A stretch of 5,787 bases of DNA from Noviherbaspirillum sp. Its GTDB lineage: Bacteria; Pseudomonadota; Gammaproteobacteria; Burkholderiales; Burkholderiaceae. A program made the translations under genes and the position numbers. The notes beneath the pieces were generated by a model. It saw only the letters and a program-made list of their open reading frames with translations. It had not been told where the DNA came from and ran no database searches. The stretch is taken from the NCBI GenBank assembly GCA_028292785.1, contig JAQGLQ010000502.1, forward strand, positions 1 through 5,787. The letters run 5' to 3'. Shown in pieces: positions 1 to 5,787 of this stretch (position 1 is its first letter; each line of letters opens with the position of its first letter).

Positions 1-77
1 CACGCATCAGGCAGAACTGCCACGGGCGGGATACTGCGGGAATAAGCAGGCAAAAAAAGAGGGCGCAGGAAGAATTC

Positions 78-154
78 TGGTCGGGGTGAGAGGATTCGAA
101 CCTCCGGCCTCTACGTCCCGAACGTAGCGCTCTACCAGGCTAAGCTACACCCCG
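78..154 (-). tRNA. tRNA-Pro, anticodon CGG
   Basis: Read on the minus strand this is a complete 77-nt cloverleaf. The 7-bp acceptor stem is CGGGGTG/CACCCCG, the D arm contains the usual GG, and the anticodon stem CTACG/CGTAG encloses the loop TTCGGGA, which puts CGG at positions 34-36 and G at 37. The T arm has the TTCGAAT loop. The C1-G72 pair and A73 discriminator are the identity elements of bacterial proline tRNAs. The CCA tail is genome-encoded (plus-strand bases 78-80). It reads CCG codons and corresponds to E. coli proK. It lies 38 bases downstream of ispB on the same strand and has its own likely promoter. A T7 run follows on the minus strand (58-52), but I see no GC-rich stem before it. 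Confidence 0.98.
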
Positions 155-180
155 CGACTACGGCGCCGATATACCTCGTG

Positions 181-209
181 ATTAAATGCCACTCAGTGAT
201 TGCGGTCAA
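181..209 (-). promoter_or_regulatory. sigma70-type promoter for tRNA-Pro, overlapping the ispB 3' end
   Basis: On the minus strand a -35 box TTGACC (209-204) is followed by exactly 17 bases and a -10 box TTTAAT (186-181). Each box differs from consensus at one base. The expected start near 174 leaves about 20 bases of leader before the mature tRNA 5' end at 154, which suits a tRNA gene. The -35 box lies inside the last codons of ispB (stop codon 195-193) and the -10 box lies just beyond the stop. Assignment is by sequence match and spacing only. Confidence 0.7.
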
Positions 210-1182
210 CCGCGAACGCGCATAATTGTAGCAAAGAATCCTTGAACTGACTATTTGGCAGATCAGAGATCGCATCGATCGCGCCCTGGACAATATTCTC
301 GGCTTTTCGTCTGGTGTAATCAAGTGCGCCCGAGTTTGTGATCGCAACGAGGATATCGTCAAAATGCTTTTCATCGCCGTGCTCGATACAGGCACGCACG
401 AGATTGCGTTCCGTCGACGAACCATGCTGCATCAGATAGATCAGGGGCAGAGTCGGCTTTCCCTCGCGCAGGTCATCGCCAACATTCTTGCCGATATCAG
501 AGGCATTGCCCGAATAATCAAGCACATCGTCGATCAACTGGAAGGCCGTCCCCAGTGAACGCCCATATTCCGCAGCCGCTTCGATTGCCTCTTCCGACGC
601 GCCGGCAACAAGGGCGCCAAGCTGAGCCGCAGCCTCGAACAGTTTGGCGGTCTTTGATCGGATCACCTGCAGATAGCGCGCTTCGGTGACGTCCGGATCG
701 TGCATATTTAGAAGCTGCAGGACTTCGCCCTCGGCGATCACGTTGGTCGCGTCGGCGAGAATCTGCATGATGCGCATGTCACCTACCTTGACCATCATCT
801 GGAATGCGCGCGAATAGACGAAATCTCCGACCAGCACCGAAGCTGCATTGCCAAATAAGGCGTTCGCTGTCTGCCGGCCCCTTCTCAACGAGGATTCATC
901 GACGACGTCGTCATGCAGCAGCGTCGCGGTATGAATGAATTCGACCACCGCCGCCAGATCGTAATGGTGGCCGCCACGATAGCCATGGGCATTCGCGATA
1001 AGCAGCACCAGGACCGGACGAATACGCTTGCCACCGGCGCTGATGATGTATTCCGCAATCTGGTTGACCAAGGGAACGTCGGAATGCAACTGTTGACGAA
1101 TTACCGAATTGACAAGTGCCATGTCGGCAGCAATGGGTTCGGTAATCGTGTTCTGGGTTGCAAATTGAGGGGCAGCTGCCAA
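193..1182 (-). CDS. ispB: Polyprenyl (octaprenyl) diphosphate synthase IspB
   Basis: This long-chain trans-prenyltransferase adds isopentenyl diphosphate units to farnesyl diphosphate, giving the ubiquinone side chain; it is cytosolic. The 329 residues match the family's usual ~320-330. Visible motifs are GGKRIRP (50-56), the first Asp-rich motif DDVVD (91-95) within ATLLHDDVVDES, EGEVLQL (151-157), and the second Asp-rich motif DDVLD (218-222) after FQLI. Small residues four to five positions before the first Asp motif fit a long-chain product; the exact length (C40 likely) is inferred from relatives. The start is TTG at 1182, chosen because CAGGT lies 6 bases upstream and an in-frame TAA lies a little further up. 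The next ATG (1122) lacks a Shine-Dalgarno site. The gene is divergent from rplU. Confidence 0.96.
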   Translation of the reverse strand: MAAAPQFATQNTITEPIAADMALVNSVIRQQLHSDVPLVNQIAEYIISAGGKRIRPVLVLLIANAHGYRGGHHYDLAAVVEFIHTATLLHDDVVDESSLRRGRQTANALFGNAASVLVGDFVYSRAFQMMVKVGDMRIMQILADATNVIAEGEVLQLLNMHDPDVTEARYLQVIRSKTAKLFEAAAQLGALVAGASEEAIEAAAEYGRSLGTAFQLIDDVLDYSGNASDIGKNVGDDLREGKPTLPLIYLMQHGSSTERNLVRACIEHGDEKHFDDILVAITNSGALDYTRRKAENIVQGAIDAISDLPNSQFKDSLLQLCAFAVDRNH

Positions 1183-1188
1183 GATAAG

Positions 1189-1193
1189 ACCTG
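1189..1193 (-). promoter_or_regulatory. Ribosome binding site supporting the TTG start of ispB
   Basis: CAGGT on the minus strand ends 6 bases before the TTG at 1182. No comparable site precedes the internal ATG at 1122, so this site favours the TTG start and the 20 extra N-terminal residues. Confidence 0.55.
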
Positions 1194-1214
1194 CAAAAAT
1201 CGTCGATTGCGAGA

Positions 1215-1220
1215 ATTATA
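1215..1220 (-). promoter_or_regulatory. Possible -10 element of the ispB promoter
   Basis: A perfect TATAAT lies on the minus strand 32 bases upstream of the ispB TTG start, which would give a leader of about 25 bases. No recognisable -35 box sits at 15-19 bases spacing (the region is GC-rich), and there is no extended -10 TG. The call is therefore tentative; an activator or another upstream promoter could be involved. Confidence 0.35.
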
Positions 1221-1298
1221 CGATGCCACGGGAAATTCGCCGGGATGGGCGCAAGTCTCTGATCCGTGCATTTGCTTGTCGACATTCATTCGACTATT

Positions 1299-1327
1299 TT
1301 GACTGTGCTTCTAAGTCTATGTATAAT
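1299..1327 (+). promoter_or_regulatory. Strong sigma70-type promoter of the rplU-rpmA operon
   Basis: TTGACT (1299-1304), a 17-base spacer and a perfect TATAAT (1322-1327) give an almost consensus promoter, as expected for ribosomal protein genes. Transcription should start near 1333-1335, leaving about 77 bases of leader before the rplU ATG at 1411. Confidence 0.85.
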
Positions 1328-1333
1328 TTGGGG

Positions 1334-1377
1334 TTTTCCCGAATTGCATGATGGTCTTCAAAAGGCCGTCGGGAAGA
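1334..1377 (+). promoter_or_regulatory. Hairpin in the rplU mRNA leader
   Basis: The bases right at the predicted transcript 5' end can fold. TTCCCGA (1336-1342) pairs perfectly with TCGGGAA (1369-1375), and 1334-1335 can add a U-A and a U-G pair with 1376-1377. Stacked on this, 1352-1358 pairs with 1362-1368 (two G-U pairs) around a 3-base loop. The 3' side is continuous, while the 5' side carries a 9-base bulge (1343-1351). The pairing is seen directly. A role as an L21/L27 regulatory leader or mRNA-stability element is inference. Confidence 0.5.
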
Positions 1378-1400
1378 ATTCGATCCATTAATTATTTGAT

Positions 1401-1404
1401 GAGG
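1401..1404 (+). promoter_or_regulatory. Ribosome binding site fixing the rplU start
   Basis: GAGG lies 6 bases before the ATG at 1411. This selects that ATG over the in-frame ATG at 1348, which would add 21 residues foreign to L21 and sits within the predicted leader hairpin. Confidence 0.85.
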
Positions 1405-1410
1405 TTTCAC

Positions 1411-1722
1411 ATGTACGCGGTCATAAAAACCGGCGGCAAACAATATAAAGTTGCTGCTGGCGAAAAACTTAAAATAGAACAGATACCGGCAGACATTGGT
1501 TCCGAAATCACCCTTGATCAAGTGCTCGCAGTGGGCGCTGGCGATACCATTAAATTTGGTGTGCCTCTGGTTGAAGGTGCCAAGGTCCAGGCTACGGTAG
1601 TGGCGCACGGTCGCCATGATAAGGTGAAAATTTTCAAGATGCGCCGTCGTAAGCACTACCAGAAGCGTCAAGGCCATCGGCAAAACTACACTGAATTGCA
1701 AATCGTTTCGATCAATGCTTAA
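1411..1722 (+). CDS. rplU: 50S ribosomal protein L21
   Basis: L21 binds 23S rRNA in the large ribosomal subunit and is needed for its assembly. The protein has 103 residues, the same as E. coli L21. Family features are the [14 protein letters not shown] start, a beta-rich body with [11 protein letters not shown] and [12 protein letters not shown], and the basic RNA-binding segment [19 protein letters not shown] (about 73-91), followed by [10 protein letters not shown] at the C-terminus. The ATG at 1411 has a GAGG site 6 bases upstream. It is the first gene after a near-consensus promoter, and rpmA follows 36 bases after its stop with no terminator between them. It ends in tandem stops, TAA TAG. 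Confidence 0.98.
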   Translation: MYAVIKTGGKQYKVAAGEKLKIEQIPADIGSEITLDQVLAVGAGDTIKFGVPLVEGAKVQATVVAHGRHDKVKIFKMRRRKHYQKRQGHRQNYTELQIVSINA

Positions 1723-1758
1723 TAGTTGACGAGCTAACCGGATACCCAGGAGTCTGAA

Positions 1759-2016
1759 ATGGCACACAAAAAAGGCGGCGGCACCACGCGTAACGGCCGT
1801 GATTCCGAGTCGAAACGACTTGGCGTCAAAGTTTATGGTGGTCAATCCATCAATGCAGGCGGCATCATCATTCGTCAACGCGGAACACGCGTGCACGCTG
1901 GTGAAAACGTTGGCATGGGCAAGGACCATACCCTCTTTGCACTGATCAACGGCAAGGTGCAGTTCACCACGAAGGGTGCGTTGCAGCGTCACACAGTAAT
2001 TGTTGTACCTGCTTAA
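1759..2016 (+). CDS. rpmA: 50S ribosomal protein L27
   Basis: L27 is a large-subunit protein whose flexible N-terminal tail reaches the peptidyl-transferase centre and helps place the tRNA acceptor ends. The 85 residues match the E. coli length. The start [16 protein letters not shown] is the conserved tail in its directly functional form; there is no removable N-terminal extension such as Firmicutes carry. [20 protein letters not shown] and [16 protein letters not shown] are typical of the globular part. A good CAGGAG ribosome binding site (1747-1752) lies 6 bases before the ATG. The gene is co-transcribed with rplU and is followed by a Rho-independent terminator. Confidence 0.99.
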   Translation: MAHKKGGGTTRNGRDSESKRLGVKVYGGQSINAGGIIIRQRGTRVHAGENVGMGKDHTLFALINGKVQFTTKGALQRHTVIVVPA

Positions 2017-2046
2017 ACTTAATACTTAAAACGCATCAAGTTGCAT

Positions 2047-3236
<1,190 letters not shown>

Positions 3237-3265
3237 ATATTCCGGTGCAGAGAGGGCCTTGAAAG

Positions 3266-3281
3266 GGCGATGGGTTTCGCC
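3266..3281 (+). other. Small hairpin in the obgE-proB spacer
   Basis: GGCGA (3266-3270) pairs with TCGCC (3277-3281) around a 6-base loop. GGGCG (3265-3269) could instead pair with CGCCC (3284-3288). No T run follows, so it is not an intrinsic terminator. The remainder of the 112-base spacer shows no promoter or small gene that I can support, so proB is probably transcribed through from obgE. Confidence 0.3.
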
Positions 3282-3348
3282 GACGCCCCGAAGGCAGTGA
3301 CCAATCAATAGCCTTCGCGCTCATACGCAGGGCGGTCCAATACAAAAA

Positions 3349-4467
3349 ATGAGCTCGGTCATTCAACAAGCCAAACGTTTAATCATCAAGGTCGGCTCTT
3401 CGCTGGTCACTAACGACGGCAAGGGCCTGGATACGGCCGCCATTGCAAAATGGGCGGAGCAGATCGCCCAACTGCGTTTGCTGGGAAAGGAAGTGGTGTT
3501 GGTGAGTTCCGGTGCCATCGCCGAAGGAATGCAGCGGCTCGGTTTTGAGAAGCGGCCAACCGCAATCCATGAGCTGCAAGCATGTGCGGCTGTCGGGCAG
3601 ATGGGCCTGGCTCAAATTTACGAGACCAGCTTCCGCGCATATGATCTGCATACCGCGCAGGTCCTGCTTACGCATGCGGACCTTGCTGACCGGGAGCGCT
3701 ACCTCAATGCGCGCTCGACACTATTTACCCTGCTGCGCCTTGGCGTGGTGCCCATCATTAATGAAAACGACACCGTGGTCACCGACGAGATCAAGTTCGG
3801 CGACAACGACACGCTCGGGGCATTGGTCGCAAACCTGATCGAGGGTGACGCACTGGTTATCCTCACCGATCAAAAAGGCTTGTACACAGCAGATCCGCGC
3901 AAGAATCCGGACGCCAGGTTCGTTCACGAAGCCAAGGCAGGGGACGTGGCGCTGGAAGCGATGGCCGGCGGCGCCGGCACAGGCATCGGACGAGGGGGGA
4001 TGCTGACGAAGATCCTCGCCGCCAAGCGTGCCGCCACTTCCGGTGCGCACACCGTGATTGCCTGGGGTCGCGAAGACCAGATTCTTACCCGTCTGGCAAA
4101 TGGCGAGGCGATAGGTACGCAGCTTGTCGCTCAGACGGCGCACCTGACGGCGCGAAAGCAATGGATGGCGGATCATTTGCAGACTGCAGGCAAAGTTACT
4201 CTCGACGCGGGCGCTGTGCAGAAACTGACCTCGCACGGAAAGTCCTTGCTGCCGATCGGCGTCATAGAAGTAACCGGCGATTTCGGTCGTGGCGACGTCA
4301 TCACATGTACCGATGACGCTGGCCGTGCCATAGCGCGAGGCATGACTAATTATTCCAGTTCCGAGGCGCGCCGGATCATGCGGCGTCCATCTTCCGAAAT
4401 CCTTGGCATCCTCGGCTTTGTGGAAGAGCCGGAGCTGATCCATCGGGACAACATGGTATTGCTCTGA
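3349..4467 (+). CDS. proB: Glutamate 5-kinase ProB with C-terminal PUA domain
   Basis: ProB phosphorylates L-glutamate with ATP to gamma-glutamyl phosphate, the first and normally proline-inhibited step of proline synthesis, in the cytosol. The 372 residues (E. coli 367) comprise an amino-acid-kinase domain (about 8-262) and a PUA domain (about 282-360). Visible motifs are IKVGSSLVT (13-21), VSSGAIAEG (52-60), INENDTV (137-143), [12 protein letters not shown] (150-161), [13 protein letters not shown] (172-184) and [11 protein letters not shown] (211-221). Lys14, Ser54, Asp141, Asn153 and Lys221 correspond by a constant +4 offset to E. coli residues reported as catalytic or substrate-binding. 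The ATG fits the family N-terminus, and no other in-frame start follows the TGA at 3298. No Shine-Dalgarno site sits at normal distance; an AGGG lies 16 bases upstream. proA is not in the window. Confidence 0.98.
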   Translation: MSSVIQQAKRLIIKVGSSLVTNDGKGLDTAAIAKWAEQIAQLRLLGKEVVLVSSGAIAEGMQRLGFEKRPTAIHELQACAAVGQMGLAQIYETSFRAYDLHTAQVLLTHADLADRERYLNARSTLFTLLRLGVVPIINENDTVVTDEIKFGDNDTLGALVANLIEGDALVILTDQKGLYTADPRKNPDARFVHEAKAGDVALEAMAGGAGTGIGRGGMLTKILAAKRAATSGAHTVIAWGREDQILTRLANGEAIGTQLVAQTAHLTARKQWMADHLQTAGKVTLDAGAVQKLTSHGKSLLPIGVIEVTGDFGRGDVITCTDDAGRAIARGMTNYSSSEARRIMRRPSSEILGILGFVEEPELIHRDNMVLL

Positions 4468-4494
4468 TTGCGTTTTGATTGGTGACTTGCATGC

Positions 4495-4514
4495 GCGGCG
4501 CTTTCGGGCGCCGC
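4495..4514. terminator. GC-rich hairpin between convergent proB and the CNP1-like gene
   Basis: GCGGCGC (4495-4501) pairs perfectly with GCGCCGC (4508-4514) around a 6-base loop, 28 bases after the proB stop. It could serve both convergent genes, but neither side has a proper T run. It is therefore a stable hairpin in a terminator position rather than a classical intrinsic terminator. Confidence 0.45.
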
Positions 4515-4528
4515 AATAATCAGATGAA

Positions 4529-4541
4529 GTCCGAACCGGAC
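4529..4541. terminator. Second, weaker hairpin in the convergent gap
   Basis: GTCCG (4529-4533) pairs with CGGAC (4537-4541) around the loop AAC. A TTTT run follows on the plus strand only after four further bases; on the minus strand the hairpin is followed by mixed TA-rich sequence. It lies 13 bases past the stop of the minus-strand CNP1-like gene. It may assist termination from either side but is short. Confidence 0.3.
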
Positions 4542-4554
4542 ATGCTTTTCAGAG

Positions 4555-5139
4555 CTACGGGGTAAACGGTCGTTGGCTGCGTATCCTCTGTACTATATCG
4601 TCCGCTTTTCCGTCAACGACCTTCCCGCGGCAAAAATAGTCTTTCGCGAGTGCAGCATGGTGGCGATTGGCACTGTTTTCGAAGATCCGCTCCCACTGAT
4701 CGCGACGCGAGCGCGACCAGCTTCCATCTGGACGACCGAACGCATACAGCTTCTTTTCGAATGATTCGCAGCGAATACCTTCATAACTGATATTCGTGGC
4801 CCCCTCCCGGCTCGTTGCGACCAATATATACCTGACAACGCCGTCAGAGCCTACCGTCAGGGATTTTGCGTCGATCGCAAAGGATTGCGTCGCCATAGGG
4901 CTTACATAAAACCCAAGCAGGTTTTCCGGCATGGGCGCGCCCGGTAATTGCACGGCAATTTCCTGCCACGGCTTTTCCAGGTCGTCGAAATCCTCGTCGA
5001 ATCGTGACTGAGCGCTTACGGAAAAGCTCGCCGATAGAACCGCCACGACTCCTGCCATGCGGACCATCTTGGCCGCACTTGATTTCCATTCGCAGGAAAA
5101 TGGCTGCGCGGATGACCGCGCAGGGAAGTTGAAACACAT
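4555..5139 (-). CDS. CNP1-like family exported protein of unknown function
   Basis: The central region (about 72-152, with ENLLGFYVSP, VRYILVATS, GIRCESFEKK and WSRSRRDQWERIFE) resembles the CNP1-like family of betaproteobacteria, named after a neisserial periplasmic protein; no biochemical role is known to me. A signal peptide is visible: VRMAG, then a hydrophobic stretch (about 29-43) ending VSA before Gln44. The mature part is acidic at first (DEDFDDLEKPW) and has two cysteines, Cys124 and Cys170, that could form a disulfide in the periplasm. There is no lipobox. The start is uncertain. ATG 5139 (194 residues) lies 6 bases after the rppH stop with GAG 9 bases upstream, suggesting coupling. 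ATG 5067 (170 residues) would give a more normal signal peptide but has no good ribosome site. Confidence 0.85.
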   Translation of the reverse strand: MCFNFPARSSAQPFSCEWKSSAAKMVRMAGVVAVLSASFSVSAQSRFDEDFDDLEKPWQEIAVQLPGAPMPENLLGFYVSPMATQSFAIDAKSLTVGSDGVVRYILVATSREGATNISYEGIRCESFEKKLYAFGRPDGSWSRSRRDQWERIFENSANRHHAALAKDYFCRGKVVDGKADDIVQRIRSQRPFTP

Positions 5140-5145
5140 TTTGGC

Positions 5146-5727
5146 TTACTCGCTCTTTGGTTTGGCCACCGGGGCAGGCGCGTCCTCGATGGTCCGCGTT
5201 GCGTGGGTTTGCCGAAGATAACGCGCATTGTGGCGCTGGTTACGGCTTTGCGAAGGGCGGGTCAGAAAGCGTGACAATTCCTGCAATGCTTTCTGATATA
5301 CATCGCGCTTGAATTCGATGACGACGTCAAGCGGCACCCAGTAATCGTGCCAGCGCCATGCATCGAATTCAGGATGGTCGGTCAAGCGAAGATTGATATC
5401 GCAATCGCGCCCCACCATGCGCAACAGGAACCAGATTTGCTTCTGCCCCCTGTAATGACCTCTGACTTCGCGTTTGATGAAACGATCCGGGACTTCATAG
5501 CGAAGCCAGTCGCGCGTGCGGCCGATAACCTTGACATGTTCGGCCCGGAGTCCGACTTCTTCTTCCAGTTCGCGAAACATTGCCTGTTCCGGCGTCTCCC
5601 CAAACTTGATCCCGCCCTGCGGAAACTGCCACGAATGTTCACGCACCCGCTTTCCCCACCACACCTCGTTATTGGTGTTAAGCAGGATGATGCCGACGTT
5701 AGGGCGAAAGCCTTCACGGTCCAGCAT
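5146..5727 (-). CDS. rppH: RNA pyrophosphohydrolase RppH (Nudix)
   Basis: RppH removes pyrophosphate from the 5' end of triphosphorylated (or diphosphorylated) mRNA, leaving a monophosphate that stimulates RNase E-dependent decay; it also resembles diadenosine polyphosphate hydrolases. From the ATG at 5727 the protein has 193 residues. The start [27 protein letters not shown] (31-40), a perfect Nudix box (38-60: G-x5-E-x7-RELEEEVGL) and [11 protein letters not shown] (92-102) are typical. The ATG at 5727 is chosen because GAGGT lies 6 bases upstream; a TTG four codons earlier (5739) overlaps that site and is unlikely. After about residue 158 comes a basic, then Pro/Ala/Lys-rich tail that looks disordered; E. 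coli RppH is 176 residues. The CNP1-like gene follows 6 bases later, probably in one operon. Confidence 0.97.
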   Translation of the reverse strand: MLDREGFRPNVGIILLNTNNEVWWGKRVREHSWQFPQGGIKFGETPEQAMFRELEEEVGLRAEHVKVIGRTRDWLRYEVPDRFIKREVRGHYRGQKQIWFLLRMVGRDCDINLRLTDHPEFDAWRWHDYWVPLDVVIEFKRDVYQKALQELSRFLTRPSQSRNQRHNARYLRQTHATRTIEDAPAPVAKPKSE

Positions 5728-5732
5728 GTTGC

Positions 5733-5737
5733 ACCTC
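5733..5737 (-). promoter_or_regulatory. Ribosome binding site fixing the rppH start
   Basis: GAGGT on the minus strand ends 6 bases before the ATG at 5727. It overlaps the possible TTG start at 5739, so the ATG is the supported start. Confidence 0.8.
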
Positions 5738-5787
5738 AAAACTTTCTGCGGCTAGGCGACCCTCATTACAAATTTGGCACGTGCAAC

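Noticed and set aside
52..80. Possible terminator after tRNA-Pro: T7 run on the minus strand (58-52) and the palindrome AGAATTCT (71-78)
   Set aside because: The palindrome has no loop and no GC-rich stem precedes the T run, so it does not meet the form of an intrinsic terminator. The remainder of 1-77 shows no gene.
1278..1294. Short inverted repeat GTCGA...TCGAC just upstream of the rplU -35 box, considered as an operator
   Set aside because: Only 5 base pairs with a 7-base gap and no known operator resemblance; such repeats are expected by chance.
1348..1410. Upstream in-frame ATG that would lengthen L21 by 21 residues
   Set aside because: The extension falls in the leader hairpin, is unlike any L21 N-terminus, and the ATG at 1411 has a good GAGG site and gives the exact family length.
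1294..1992. Long minus-strand open frame (232 codons) opposite rplU and rpmA
   Set aside because: It lies antisense to two certain ribosomal protein genes. Its product has no recognisable motif, and the frame is open only because of the codon use of the real genes.
3721..4443. Minus-strand open frame (240 codons) opposite proB
   Set aside because: It is a shadow of the certain proB coding sequence, with no family motif or start signals.
5774..5787. GCACGTGC palindrome, TTGGCA (-35-like) and TGGCAC (sigma54 -24-like) at the right edge
   Set aside because: TGGCAC is not followed by TTGC at the required spacing, the window ends before any -10 box could be seen, and an 8-base palindrome alone is weak evidence.

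Overview
The window looks like a stretch of core chromosome from a betaproteobacterium in the order Burkholderiales. Oxalobacteraceae (Herminiimonas/Janthinobacterium-like) is my best guess, made from protein character, moderate GC and gene order, not from a database search. I see no insertion sequence, phage gene, CRISPR array or toxin-antitoxin pair. Coding density is high and no gene is broken.

Left part, minus strand (78-1220): ispB encodes a long-chain (octaprenyl-type) polyprenyl diphosphate synthase that makes the ubiquinone side chain. It probably starts at TTG. Just beyond its 3' end lies a complete tRNA-Pro(CGG) gene with an encoded CCA. A good sigma70-type promoter for the tRNA overlaps the last codons of ispB.

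Middle, plus strand (1299-4467): a near-consensus sigma70 promoter drives rplU (ribosomal protein L21) and rpmA (L27). The predicted mRNA 5' end can fold into a long hairpin. After rpmA comes a Rho-independent terminator with two smaller overlapping hairpins in front of it. Then comes obgE (ribosome-associated Obg GTPase) and, after a 112-base spacer, proB (glutamate 5-kinase, first step of proline synthesis). The L21-L27-ObgE order is a widely conserved ribosome-biogenesis cluster, and proB commonly follows it in Burkholderiales.

Right part, minus strand (4555-5737): rppH (Nudix RNA pyrophosphohydrolase, which starts 5'-dependent mRNA decay) is followed after 6 bases by a gene for an exported CNP1-like protein of unknown function. 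This pair converges on proB across an 87-base gap that holds two hairpins. The last ~50 bases are the upstream region of rppH, and any divergent neighbour lies outside the window.

The genes link translation (L21, L27, ObgE, tRNA-Pro), RNA decay (RppH), proline synthesis (ProB) and quinone synthesis (IspB). I found no convincing new biological system. The points worth a second look are regulatory: the rplU leader hairpin, the attenuator-like rpmA-obgE junction, the missing Shine-Dalgarno sites before obgE and proB, the promoter inside ispB, and the uncharacterised CNP1-like protein coupled to rppH.
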